64,000 nt of DNA, from contig JALHQW010000010.1 of assembly GCA_022841745.1 (NCBI GenBank), positions 110,676 to 174,675 on the forward strand, given 5' to 3'. Positions 25,159-34,784 of the stretch are shown in pieces. Source of the DNA: Saprospiraceae bacterium. GTDB taxonomy: Bacteria > Bacteroidota > Bacteroidia > Chitinophagales > Saprospiraceae. The notes beneath the pieces are model-generated. The model saw only the letters and a list, made by a program, of their open reading frames with translations. It ran no database searches and was not told where the DNA came from. The first letter of the stretch is position 1, and every line of letters starts with the position of its first letter. The translations under genes were made by a program, and so were the position numbers.

Positions 25159-28100
25159 ATGATGAAGATGAAAAAACATTACTTATACCTGACTGTCATC
25201 TCTTATTTCCTGTTAAACGCAGGACTGGTTGCTCAATGCCCACCTCCAGGGTTCCCCGACACTGGGGATAACTGCCCACAGGCGCCCACGCTTTGTGTGC
25301 CAATTGATGGATATTGTGCAACTTTAGGAGACAACAACCAACCCGCAGAATTCCCAGGTTGTCCAGGAAATTCTTTGAACAACGATGAGTGGTTTTCATT
25401 TATCGCTGGTAGTACAAGCATCACACTTGAAATAGTACCCTCCAATTGTCAAGGTACCAATGGACAGTTTGGCATGCAAGGAGCTATCTACGAAGGAGCT
25501 TGCGGAGGCACAACTATTGCTTCACAATGCAACTGCACCCAAAGCCCTTTCCAATTGACTGGCACCTATATCCCCGGACAAGTATATTATGTTGTTTTCG
25601 ATGGTTGTGCTGGCGATATTTGTGACTTTCAGGTAAACGTGATTGCAGGTAGCACTTTGCCTCAACCCCCTGAAGATGCAAGCCCACTAAATTGGGCTAC
25701 AGACGTTTGCCCTGGTTCAAATGTCACCTACAATTTAAGTAATCCTGACGCAGCCACTTTCGAATGGACAATAAATCCTCCAGGGTTAGGAACCATAACC
25801 GGTTCTCCAGGCGGAATGGTATCTGTTTTATGGAATGGCCCAGGAACTGGCCAATTATGTGTTCAATCCTCAAATCCTTGTTTGCAAGGAAACCTAATAT
25901 GTATTCCTATCAATTCTGAGGAAATACCGCCAACCAATTTGCCTCCGATGCCACTCTGTTTCATGGAATCTGTAGAGTGTGCTGGTCAAACTTTCAATAC
26001 TGGGACACCACCCGGTGGTACGCCAGTTACCCTTCAAAATTGGTTAGGATGTGATAGTATTGTGAATTGTTTCATAGATGAGTTGCCACAAGCGATTTTT
26101 GATTTGGGAATGGTCACGCTGTGTGCGCCCGACTTCTTGACAATTTGTGGACAAAACTATCAAAGCTCAGACCCATTTCTAATGCATGTATGTCCAGATG
26201 GAAACTGGCGGGGCTGTGATTCTACCGTGCTGGCAGATTTGGCGATACTAAACCCACAGGTCACTATTGCTGACCCACCAGTGGTCGGCTGCGGACCTAC
26301 AGCGGAGGTAGTATTGGATGCAACCAGTTCCGACTTCTCCCAAGTACCTGGAGGAACAGTCACCATGTTATGGACTGGGCCAGGTATTTTAGGCCAGGCT
26401 GATGGCCCAACAGTGACTGTCAATGCTGGAGGTGTTTATTGCTTCACCATCACCACTTCAAGGAATGGAGTTTCTTGTATGGATCAGGAATGCGTGACAG
26501 TTCAAAGCAATATTCAATTGCCCCAAACACCGCAGCTAAGCGGCAACCAAAACCCTTGTCAAGGTTCCACTTTCAGCTACACAGTAACACCAGTAGGTAA
26601 CCCTGCCCCCACGGGTTATGTATGGACAACCCCAGGCAATATCCCCTACAACGTCATCAATGCCAATACGATAGCCATCACTTGGCCAGCTAACTTTACC
26701 TCTGGCAATCTTTGTGTAGCTGCTGAAAATGATTGCGGTCTTTCAACTCCTGCTTGTATCCCAATTACTGCACAGGCTGGCCCCCCGGTGCCAGTGCTGA
26801 GCGGACCCAGCGCTGTTTGTGCTAATAACCAAACACAGGTTTTTACGGTGACGAATGCGACCGCTGGCGTCACCTACAACTGGCAGGTTCCTGCTGGCGC
26901 AACTTTCACCGGGTCAGGTTCTAGCATCACCGTAAATTTCAGTGGCACTGCTGCTGGCAATGGTCAGGTTTGTGTGACTTCACAAAATACTTGTGGAACA
27001 GGGCAACCTGTCTGCACAAATTTCACAATTACAGCTGTACCAGCTGTACCAGATATGAGTGGGCCAGCTACGGTTTGTTCCAATGGGGGGAATTACACCT
27101 ATACAGTTAGCAATCCACCATCGGGAGTAACTTATGCTTGGACAGTTCCAGCGGGTGCAACTATATCTGGCCCAACCAATGGGGCTTCCATAATGGTTAA
27201 TTTCAATGGAGCATCCAACGGCCAAGTCTGCGTTACGGCATCCAACACCTGTGGCACCAGCAACCAAGATTGCCAGCCAGTTCAAGTTACGAGTGCACCA
27301 ACTGCAACCATCAGTGGTTCGGGTGATATTTGTGCGGGTAGCAATGAAACAGTTGATTTGTCTATTGTTATTACAGGCACCGGCCCTTGGGATGTTTCCT
27401 ATTCCTTGAACAATGGCCCTGCCAATAATATTATGGTGGCCAATAGCCCTTATACCTTGACAGTCAACCAAGCGGGCACCTATACGCTTACTGCGGTCAA
27501 TATTCAAGGAAGTGCTTGTACAGGTATTCCACAGGGTTCGGCTGTCGTAACACAAAATCCAGCTCCGCAGGCAACCCTTTCTGGGGCAGGGGAAATTTGT
27601 GCAGGTAGTGGACAAACGGTGCCTTTGAACATCAACTTTACTGGGACTTCACCATGGACAGTTGAATGGACACTTAATAACGTAGCGCAGGCCCCTTTCC
27701 AGGCTACAACAAATCCATACACATGGAACTTGGGAGAAGCACAGGCTGGCAGTATTCAATTGAGCGACGTTGATGATGGCAATGGTTGCGATGGCACTGC
27801 ATCAGGATCTGCGACAATATCCATTAATGATGCACCAACAGTCAGCAATATTTCGGCAGATTGCGAATCAACCAACCAGTTTTATATTGTAACTTTTACA
27901 ATTAATGGTGGTGATGCTACTACGTACACTGTTTCGCCACCTAACGGCACCTTGGTTGGAAACATGTTCACCAGCAACCAAATCCCAACTGGTACTGGTT
28001 ATAGCTTCCTGGTTTCTGACGCTAACAACTGTGATACAGTTACCGTTTCCCAAAACATTGTTCTATGCGATTGTGATTCAGAGGTAGGAACGATGGATAT

Positions 28101-31100
28101 AGCGATGGTCGAAGTTTGTGGAAACGGTCCAACAACCGTTCAGTATGACAATACAGGAGAATTCCTTGATGGCAATGACGCACTCTCCTTTGTTCTTCAC
28201 AATGGAAATGGTCTTGCCATTGTGAATCCGGTCCTCAATAATTCCTCAACACCAACTGTCAGCTTCAATGCTTCAAACATGACCTATGGCATCACCTACT
28301 ATCTCTCAGCAGTAGTAGGGGATGCCAGTGGCAATGGCGTAAACTTGAACGACCCTTGCCTGAGTGTGGCACAAGGCACTCCTATTGTTTTCTATCAAAT
28401 ACCATCTGCTACCATAGGAGGTACAGATGCAGTTTGTACGGGCGATGCTGGCCAACTTCAAGTGCAATTCACAGGCGTTGCGCCTTATTCAATAAGCTAC
28501 GATGATGGTACAGGGAACATACAGACATTAAATGGCATAACGCAGAATCCATACACCTTTGTCGAGTCACCAACAGGAACGACAACGTATTGCCTAACCA
28601 CAATGTCAGACAACAATTGCGTTGGCACTGGTTCAGGCTGTGGTGAAATAGTGGTAAATACCGATGTCGTAGTTGACAGCACCGAGGTAGAATGTAACTT
28701 GACGAGTACAGCTTACACGGTGACTGTTTATATCTCAGGAGGTGACCCTAGCTCCTACACGGTGACTGGATTACCAGGTACCTTGTCAGGCAACGTATTT
28801 GTAAGCAACCCTGTCCCATCTGGTACTGGTTATTCACTTGTCGTTGATGATGGGAATAGTTGTAATCCGCAAACTGTAGCCCAAACTTTGGTAGATTGTG
28901 ATTGCCAAACCGATGCGGGCAACATGTCGCCTACTTTGGTAAGTGAGTGTGGGAACGGCCCAATCGACGTACCTGCAGCTACGGGCACGTTCACTGATGC
29001 TGATGATTTAATAAGGTATGTACTTAGACCAGATAACTCCACTGTTCTAAGCACGGTGCTTGCCACGAATAACACGCCATCGTTTTCTTTTAATCCTGCT
29101 ACGATGACTTATGGAACAACTTACTATGTTTCGGCCATCGCAGGCAATGACAATGGTAGTGGCAATGTGGATCTCAACGACCCTTGCCTCAATGTATCCA
29201 ATGCAACACCAATCGTTTTTCATGAAATCCCCACTGCAGTTTGGGATGAAACAAAGCAGATTTGTGAAGGTGACAACACAACTTTGGAGGTGATGCTTAC
29301 TGGCCAATCGCCATGGACAATCACTTACCAGCCCTCAGGTGTGGGTACTAATCCGGTGACTATTAGCGCCAACACCAGTCCGTTCCAGGTCCCGGTGAGC
29401 CCAACCACAAATACGACCTATAACTTAATTTCGGTTGTAAGTGGAAGTGGCTGTACGGGTACAGTTTCAGGCACTGGGACCGTAGTGGTCAATAACCCAC
29501 CCACTGGAAATGACGTTATAAGGGAATGCGATTTGACTGGCCAAACGTTTACAGTCTCCTTTACAATCCTTGGAGGCGTGCCACCGTACACTGTGTCACC
29601 TCCGGGGAATTTAGTTGGCAATCAATATACTAGCAACCCTCTGCCATCAGGTGCTTCTTTCTCGTTTGCCATTGATGATATAAATGCCTGTGGCCCATCT
29701 CTTGTTGAAGGCGCTCATGCTTGCAACTGTGGGACAGATTTGGGTACTATGAGTTCTACATTGGTGCAAGCCTGTGTTGATGAAATGGTTAGCGTCCCTG
29801 CTGTATCAAGCCAGACATTAGACCCTGACGATATTTTGGTTTATTACCTGCATACTGCCAGCAGCAATGTCTTGGGTACCGTTATTGGAACGAGCAGCAC
29901 GCCTTCGTTCAGTTTCAACGGCACCACAATGACTGTGGGAACAACTTATTATGTAAGCGCAGTAGCTGGAAACAATAATGGGTCTGGCGGGGTTGACTTG
30001 CAAAACGATCCATGTTCGATTATTACCGAAGGTACACCCGTGAGGTTTAATGCCTTGCCCACTATTACCTTGTCTGGTTCGATCACCATTTGTGAAGGTG
30101 AAACTGCCAACATGTCGGTAACTATAACTGGTGTGGGACCATTTTCTGTATTGTATTCCATCAACGGAACCCCACAGCCACCAGTGACCATTCCTGCGCC
30201 AGGCACCTACCCGCTACAATTGCCAGGTGGATTAATGCCAGGTGTTACAACCTTAGCCTTGATATCCATTGACGATAATGGAACTGATTGTGACAATACC
30301 TCAAACCAGTCTTCTACCATTACAGTCAATCCAAATGTAGGTGCTGGAACTTCTCTGGGTGATTTGGAGTACTGTGAAGGTCTTGGACAAGCTTTCGACC
30401 TCGACAACCAATTGTCTGGGGCGACTCCTGGTGGCCAATGGACGGGAGGCCCCACAGGTGGCGTGGTCGCAGGTGGCAATGTAAATCCAGTCACCTTCGC
30501 CGCCGGGACTTACCAATATACCTATACAGTACAAGGGGCAGGCAACTGTCCTGATGATACTGAAAGCCTAAGCTTGGTTATTAACCCAGCACCTGATGCT
30601 GATGCAGGGCAAGATCAAATACTTACTTGCGATGTACTTATAGCCAATCTTGGTGGAACCAATACAACGACGGGCGCAAATTACACTTGGTCAGGCGGGA
30701 CAGTTGCAAACCCAAGTACAGCCATGACCACCACCACAGCTGCCGGCACCTATACACTTACAGTTGAGAGCCAAGGTTGTATTGCCACTGACGAAGTGGA
30801 AGTTATACAATCGGCAGCTATTCCCAATATGTCCATCGTAATTTCCGATGTTAGCTGCTTCGGCAATAACGATGGCTTTGTGAGAGTAGATTCCGTTTGG
30901 GGTGGGGTGGGGCCATATTTGTTCTCCTTAGATGGTTCGCCATTCACAGCAACTACCCAATTTACCAACCTTGGTGATGGCCCACATACTATTCAAGTGG
31001 TAGATGCAGGCGGCTGCGAGAACGAGTCTGCGTTCACGGTTGAAGAACCGGTAGAAGTAACAGTTGAAATAACGGGTAATTTTGAATCCTCTAATTCCAA

Positions 31101-31611
31101 TATTATCAATTTGGGCGATGAACTGGTGCTTTCCATTATTTCTACACCTCCGAGCGGCGAACTTGACTCCATAATTTGGTCAACCCAAGGGCTGGATAGC
31201 TGCCAAAGTTGCCCATCCATTACAGTAGCTCCAACTCAACAGACTACTTATACTGTTTTGGTTGACGAAGGCGGTTGTACCGATTCCGATGATATTACTG
31301 TCATTGTTGCCAAAGATAGACCCGTTTATGTTCCAACTGCTTTTTCACCCAATGATGATGGTATCAACGACATCTTCAAGGTATATGGCGGAAAAAGTGT
31401 ATCAACCATCAAGTCCTTTTTGGTTTTCAGTCGATGGGGCGAAACCGTGTATGAATATTACAATTTCATACCTTCTGACCCAGCAGCAGGGTGGGATGGC
31501 AAACACCGTGACACCAAGATGCAGCCTGCTGTATTTACTTGGTATGCTGAGATTGAGTTCACCGATGGGAGGGTTGAGCTTTACAGAGGTGATGTAGCCT
31601 TGGTCAGGTAG
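25159..31611 (+). CDS. Giant T9SS-exported surface protein, Ig/PKD-like repeats, type B sorting domain
   Basis: 2150 residues. Signal peptide 1-26 ends in GLVAQ. Residues ~27-170 form a Cys-rich jelly-roll-like domain (NNDEWFSFIAG, GQVYYVVFDGC). Residues ~200-950 are a string of PKD/Ig-like modules of about 80-90 residues (for example GPSAVCANNQTQVFTV, GPATVCSNGGNYTYTV, SGSGDICAGSNETVDL). Three tandem ~276-residue modules follow, then more PKD-like units with SGG-type motifs. Residues ~2058-2150 are a type IX secretion type B (CHU_C) C-terminal domain: VPTAFSPNDDGINDIF, FSRWGETVYE, GWDGKHRD, PAVFTWYAEIEF. The protein is exported by T9SS and probably anchored or released at the cell surface; adhesion or gliding-related function is inference. 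Low charge and rich in Thr, Gly, Asn and Cys. Confidence 0.95.
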   Translation: MMKMKKHYLYLTVISYFLLNAGLVAQCPPPGFPDTGDNCPQAPTLCVPIDGYCATLGDNNQPAEFPGCPGNSLNNDEWFSFIAGSTSITLEIVPSNCQGTNGQFGMQGAIYEGACGGTTIASQCNCTQSPFQLTGTYIPGQVYYVVFDGCAGDICDFQVNVIAGSTLPQPPEDASPLNWATDVCPGSNVTYNLSNPDAATFEWTINPPGLGTITGSPGGMVSVLWNGPGTGQLCVQSSNPCLQGNLICIPINSEEIPPTNLPPMPLCFMESVECAGQTFNTGTPPGGTPVTLQNWLGCDSIVNCFIDELPQAIFDLGMVTLCAPDFLTICGQNYQSSDPFLMHVCPDGNWRGCDSTVLADLAILNPQVTIADPPVVGCGPTAEVVLDATSSDFSQVPGGTVTMLWTGPGILGQADGPTVTVNAGGVYCFTITTSRNGVSCMDQECVTVQSNIQLPQTPQLSGNQNPCQGSTFSYTVTPVGNPAPTGYVWTTPGNIPYNVINANTIAITWPANFTSGNLCVAAENDCGLSTPACIPITAQAGPPVPVLSGPSAVCANNQTQVFTVTNATAGVTYNWQVPAGATFTGSGSSITVNFSGTAAGNGQVCVTSQNTCGTGQPVCTNFTITAVPAVPDMSGPATVCSNGGNYTYTVSNPPSGVTYAWTVPAGATISGPTNGASIMVNFNGASNGQVCVTASNTCGTSNQDCQPVQVTSAPTATISGSGDICAGSNETVDLSIVITGTGPWDVSYSLNNGPANNIMVANSPYTLTVNQAGTYTLTAVNIQGSACTGIPQGSAVVTQNPAPQATLSGAGEICAGSGQTVPLNINFTGTSPWTVEWTLNNVAQAPFQATTNPYTWNLGEAQAGSIQLSDVDDGNGCDGTASGSATISINDAPTVSNISADCESTNQFYIVTFTINGGDATTYTVSPPNGTLVGNMFTSNQIPTGTGYSFLVSDANNCDTVTVSQNIVLCDCDSEVGTMDIAMVEVCGNGPTTVQYDNTGEFLDGNDALSFVLHNGNGLAIVNPVLNNSSTPTVSFNASNMTYGITYYLSAVVGDASGNGVNLNDPCLSVAQGTPIVFYQIPSATIGGTDAVCTGDAGQLQVQFTGVAPYSISYDDGTGNIQTLNGITQNPYTFVESPTGTTTYCLTTMSDNNCVGTGSGCGEIVVNTDVVVDSTEVECNLTSTAYTVTVYISGGDPSSYTVTGLPGTLSGNVFVSNPVPSGTGYSLVVDDGNSCNPQTVAQTLVDCDCQTDAGNMSPTLVSECGNGPIDVPAATGTFTDADDLIRYVLRPDNSTVLSTVLATNNTPSFSFNPATMTYGTTYYVSAIAGNDNGSGNVDLNDPCLNVSNATPIVFHEIPTAVWDETKQICEGDNTTLEVMLTGQSPWTITYQPSGVGTNPVTISANTSPFQVPVSPTTNTTYNLISVVSGSGCTGTVSGTGTVVVNNPPTGNDVIRECDLTGQTFTVSFTILGGVPPYTVSPPGNLVGNQYTSNPLPSGASFSFAIDDINACGPSLVEGAHACNCGTDLGTMSSTLVQACVDEMVSVPAVSSQTLDPDDILVYYLHTASSNVLGTVIGTSSTPSFSFNGTTMTVGTTYYVSAVAGNNNGSGGVDLQNDPCSIITEGTPVRFNALPTITLSGSITICEGETANMSVTITGVGPFSVLYSINGTPQPPVTIPAPGTYPLQLPGGLMPGVTTLALISIDDNGTDCDNTSNQSSTITVNPNVGAGTSLGDLEYCEGLGQAFDLDNQLSGATPGGQWTGGPTGGVVAGGNVNPVTFAAGTYQYTYTVQGAGNCPDDTESLSLVINPAPDADAGQDQILTCDVLIANLGGTNTTTGANYTWSGGTVANPSTAMTTTTAAGTYTLTVESQGCIATDEVEVIQSAAIPNMSIVISDVSCFGNNDGFVRVDSVWGGVGPYLFSLDGSPFTATTQFTNLGDGPHTIQVVDAGGCENESAFTVEEPVEVTVEITGNFESSNSNIINLGDELVLSIISTPPSGELDSIIWSTQGLDSCQSCPSITVAPTQQTTYTVLVDEGGCTDSDDITVIVAKDRPVYVPTAFSPNDDGINDIFKVYGGKSVSTIKSFLVFSRWGETVYEYYNFIPSDPAAGWDGKHRDTKMQPAVFTWYAEIEFTDGRVELYRGDVALVR
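28066..30335 (+). repeat. Three tandem ~276-codon modules inside the giant surface protein gene
   Basis: Units start at 28066 (CDCDSEVGTM), 28897 (CDCQTDAGNM) and 29722 (CNCGTDLGTM); the spacings are 831 and 825 bases, both whole codons. Shared landmarks are a 'MTYGTTYYVSAVAG' block, 'VDLNDPCL', a 'GTPIVF' piece, an Ig-like stretch with IC.G, and 'SNP.PSGTGYS..VDD.N.C' at the end. The third unit is shortened, lacking the last part. They are diverged at DNA level, so they are old duplications rather than an assembly artefact. Confidence 0.8.
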
Positions 31612-31720
31612 TATTCATGGCAAATTCAACAGAGGTCATCCCATTTTATAATTTGGGTTGAGCCAATAAAGGCGTTTCCTATTTTCCTGCAAAAGCAAGC
31701 AGTTATAAACGCTAAATACA

Positions 31721-31759
31721 AACGGCGGTGGCATCGAGGATGCCACCGCCGTTTTTTTT
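31721..31759. terminator. Strong bidirectional terminator after the giant gene
   Basis: Perfect 15-bp stem AACGGCGGTGGCATC / GATGCCACCGCCGTT, loop GAG, then a run of T. It also serves the convergent TPR gene. Confidence 0.9.
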
Positions 31760-31799
31760 CTTGCTAACAGCTGATTTTGGGCAACTGCTTTTTAAAATC

Positions 31800-33470
31800 C
31801 TACTGAATTTCAAGCTCATTTTTAGAACTCATCTCCCTAATTAATTTTGCGACGTTACTGCTGTTTTTCGCTATCTCCTCTTTCTTCACGTTGCGCTTCA
31901 GTGCGGCATTCAGTACTTCCTTTGCTTTGGCAACATCATTTTGTTTCAATAAATTGTCAACTTGGATAGCAATCAATTTTGGATTGGCGTTGTCTATCTC
32001 CAAGCCCCTGGTTACGAGTTTTTTAGTTGTCGCTATATCCCCAAGGCTGTTACTGGCAGAAGCAGCCGTTATGTACTGCTGTTTGGTGAACTGTGTCCTA
32101 TCAATGTTGACTTTTGTTGGCTCTACAATTCGCTCCAGCCGTTTGATTTCAATTTCAGTTTTTTCAATCTCTTTTTTGAGTTCCCGTTCATTTTTGGGAT
32201 TCAACTTTGCAGCTTTCTCAAAATCTTGTTTAGCCGCATAAAGCTGTTGGGATTGTTTGAAAGCCCAACCCCTGGTTGCCAACATCTCGGCATCTTCAGG
32301 CTGTTTTTTTAGTGCAACTGTTAAATCTTCGATGGCTCCCAAGTAATCGCCATCCTGCATTCTGAGATTGGCCCGGTTGTTCCTGCCGAGCCAATAGCTT
32401 TTGTTCAGATCAAGGCAGGTATCCAATGCGGCCTTGGCCTTACTAGAATCTCCAATTGCTATATAATTATCAGCTAAAATCATGTATTTCAAAAGGTTAG
32501 CCGTAGAATCATTTTTCACATCGGCTTCTTTCATGGCGCTGATTGCGCCTTCCCTGTCACCTTCTAAACTGGCAATCATGCCAAACATAAGCATCAAAGT
32601 TGATTCAATGTTTTGGGTCAACTCGCCAGAGGAGGTGATAATAGAGAGCACTTTATCTGTAGAAACCGATTGTTCGCCTTGCAGTGCGGATTCACTTAGT
32701 TTGGTAAAAGGCACCTTACCATCTTTGTCTTTTCCACCGAGGTACTTGAACCGAGTTTTTACGAAGTTGGTGCCATCGCTTCCTTGTTCAGTGAGTCCCC
32801 ATAGGACTATTGTTGCATTGTTTTCAGCGCCATATTGTGCAGCTTCCTCAAAATTTAGAAGTTTCCTTGGTTCAAACCCTTCGCACTGAGCAAATCCTGC
32901 GTTTTTAAGTGATTCAATCCCTGCACAGAACTCTTCCAATCTACTAGTGAACAAGCCTTCGATTTGGGCCTCACCACCTTGAGGTTTGTAAAATGGCATG
33001 ATCAAAAAATTCTTTTCCGAAGGGTTATCGAACTTGACCTTGCATTCCTCTGGATTCTGTTCGTTTCCTCCAAGGTTTTTTACCAAGAGTAGTACGGCAA
33101 CACTAAGTAGAATCAAAGGAACCCCGATGAGAAACAGCCATTTGTTGGCTTGAAGCGTTTGTTTGAACGTTGGTTTACTGCTTAAAAGCCCAGCTGGAGT
33201 AAAGTTGTCGGTCTCAATATAATCTAGCAGTTGGAGCAAACCTTCCCTTACTTTACCATAATTGAGCTCCGAATTTTCAAAACTGATGGTACGTTTGGAT
33301 ATCTCCTGCTTTGTTTTGTAATAAAGCGAAGCCAGGTGAAGAGCTTCGTTGTGCAGGATTTTGAAAGTGGGCTTTTTTGACAAGAATCCTTCTGTCAATT
33401 CGATTGCTTGATCGGTGTTGCCATCGGCAATCATTTCTTTGGCCCTTGAAATAAGCAATGTCTTGTCCAT
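31800..33470 (-). CDS. Membrane TPR protein with EAD11-like N-terminal domain
   Basis: About 556 residues from MDKTLLISRA. Residues 1-88 are helical and resemble effector-associated domain 11 (a short-helix adaptor: AIELTEGFL..., NEALHLASLYYKTKQEISKRTISFENSELNYGKVREGLLQLLDYIE). A transmembrane segment follows at ~111-131, then a strand-rich region starting NFLIMPFYKPQGGEAQIEGLF (residues ~155-230, TolB-N/FlgO-like look, uncertain), and TPR repeats from ~310 to ~460 (LADNYIAIGDSSKAKAALD, GRNNRANLRMQDGDYLGAIEDL, LATRGWAFKQSQQLYAAKQDF), and more helices to the end. EADs mediate homotypic contacts in predicted conflict-system effectors. The partner is not in this window. Divergent from the PorV2-like gene. 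Confidence 0.8.
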   Translation of the reverse strand: MDKTLLISRAKEMIADGNTDQAIELTEGFLSKKPTFKILHNEALHLASLYYKTKQEISKRTISFENSELNYGKVREGLLQLLDYIETDNFTPAGLLSSKPTFKQTLQANKWLFLIGVPLILLSVAVLLLVKNLGGNEQNPEECKVKFDNPSEKNFLIMPFYKPQGGEAQIEGLFTSRLEEFCAGIESLKNAGFAQCEGFEPRKLLNFEEAAQYGAENNATIVLWGLTEQGSDGTNFVKTRFKYLGGKDKDGKVPFTKLSESALQGEQSVSTDKVLSIITSSGELTQNIESTLMLMFGMIASLEGDREGAISAMKEADVKNDSTANLLKYMILADNYIAIGDSSKAKAALDTCLDLNKSYWLGRNNRANLRMQDGDYLGAIEDLTVALKKQPEDAEMLATRGWAFKQSQQLYAAKQDFEKAAKLNPKNERELKKEIEKTEIEIKRLERIVEPTKVNIDRTQFTKQQYITAASASNSLGDIATTKKLVTRGLEIDNANPKLIAIQVDNLLKQNDVAKAKEVLNAALKRNVKKEEIAKNSSNVAKLIREMSSKNELEIQ

Positions 33471-33489
33471 TTTACGAGCTGATTTTGAG

Positions 33490-33522
33490 CGAAAATAGTG
33501 CAAACCAATGATTTGGACACAA
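33490..33522 (-). promoter_or_regulatory. Candidate promoter of the EAD11-like/TPR gene
   Basis: Minus strand TTG (33522-33520, in TTTTG), 22 bases, TATTTTCG (33497-33490), one base off TAnnTTTG, about 20 bases before the ATG at 33470. This supports 33470 over an in-frame upstream start. Confidence 0.4.
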
Positions 33523-33559
33523 AATCACACAAAGCAGCTTAATGACATCGCTTACTTTG

Positions 33560-33567
33560 GTATTTTT
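33560..33567 (+). promoter_or_regulatory. -7 box upstream of porV2-like gene
   Basis: TATTTTTG, about 90 bases before the ATG at 33657; no spaced TTG seen. Confidence 0.4.
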
Positions 33568-33656
33568 GCCCCAATAAATGACCTTCGTTGTTAATTCGAC
33601 ACTACAAAAGTCAACACTTCGTTTTCTTGTCACCGTTTCTTCACGGATAAAATTCA

Positions 33657-34784
33657 ATGCATTTTCAAATGAAACATCATTTAGCTCAAGTTACCTTTCT
33701 TTTCATCCTCCTAAATTTATTGTTTTCAATAGAAGTTTGTGGGCAGAAGTACAGCAATGAATTCCTCTCTATTGGTATTGGAGCAAAAGCTCAAGGCATG
33801 GCCAACGCCGTAGTAGCGAGTGTTGATGATGTAACAGCAGGTTACTGGAACCCGGCAGGCTTGGCGAATATGGCCACAGATAAAGGCTTGCAAATTGGTG
33901 CCATGCACTCGGAGTGGTTTGCAGGAGTTGGCAAATTCGATTACATTGGAATGACGCTCCCTCTCAACAGCGCCAACCGAAGAATCGGACTTTCATTGGT
34001 TCGTTTTGGCATTGATGATATTCCCAATACCTTAAGTCTTTTCGAAGATGATGGTTCTGTCAACTATGACAACATCGTCTCTTTCTCAGCAGCTGACTAC
34101 GCCTTTATCGGGAGTTATGCCCAAAAATTGAAAACCAGTTCCGACCGATCGCTTTCTATAGGTGGCAATGCGAAAATAGTCCGACGAGTGATTGGGAAAT
34201 TTGCAAATTCTTGGGGGTTTGGCATTGACCTTGGACTTCAATATCAAGTGAAAAAATTAAAACTCGGCCTCACCGCTAGGGACATAACAACGACTTTTAA
34301 CGCTTGGCACGTCAGCTTTACCGACAAAGAAAAGGATGTACTGTTGAGCACTGGAAATGAGCTACCTGATATCAACTCGATTGAAATCACCAAGCCCCAA
34401 GTATTGATGGGGGCTGCTTATATGTTCCAAGTGAAGAAATTCCAGTTTCAGCCTGAATTAGATTTCATAGCGACTACTGATGGCAAACGCAACACTATCG
34501 TTTCGGCAGACCCAATAAGCCTTGACGTGAACGCTGGGATGGAGGTAAGTTACCAGGACTTTCTTTTTTTAAGGGCTGGTATAGGACAGTTTCAAAAGGA
34601 GAAGGATTTTGGTGGCGGCGAATTTCTTACATCGAGGCCGGCCTTGGGTATTGGTTTGCAGTTGTACAGTTTGAGAGTGGATTATGCCTATACCAACCTT
34701 GGTGACTCACAAAACCGTTATTCTCACGTCATTTCACTTCAATTGGACTTGAAGCCAAAGAAGCAAACCGTGAGCGGATTCTAA
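33657..34784 (+). CDS. PorV2-like outer-membrane protein (type IX secretion associated)
   Basis: 375 residues with a signal peptide (hydrophobic core VTFLFILLNLLF, ending near CGQ; the Met at residue 5 is an alternative start). The UPF0164/PorV-PorQ signature is clear: NEFLSIGIGAKAQGMANAVVASVDDVTAGYWNPAGLA, then beta-barrel strands to a Phe-ending C-terminus (VSGF). PorV carries T9SS substrates at the outer membrane and PorV2 is a putative paralogue. Its 3' end overlaps the convergent gene by 4 bases. The nearby giant type B cargo is compatible with a T9SS role but not proof. Confidence 0.85.
   Translation: MHFQMKHHLAQVTFLFILLNLLFSIEVCGQKYSNEFLSIGIGAKAQGMANAVVASVDDVTAGYWNPAGLANMATDKGLQIGAMHSEWFAGVGKFDYIGMTLPLNSANRRIGLSLVRFGIDDIPNTLSLFEDDGSVNYDNIVSFSAADYAFIGSYAQKLKTSSDRSLSIGGNAKIVRRVIGKFANSWGFGIDLGLQYQVKKLKLGLTARDITTTFNAWHVSFTDKEKDVLLSTGNELPDINSIEITKPQVLMGAAYMFQVKKFQFQPELDFIATTDGKRNTIVSADPISLDVNAGMEVSYQDFLFLRAGIGQFQKEKDFGGGEFLTSRPALGIGLQLYSLRVDYAYTNLGDSQNRYSHVISLQLDLKPKKQTVSGF

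Noticed and set aside
26980..27615. Minus-strand open frame of 211 codons
   Set aside because: It is antisense to the giant T9SS protein gene; composition (Cys/Trp/Arg/Asn rich) is what the complement of its Thr/Gly/Asn codons gives.
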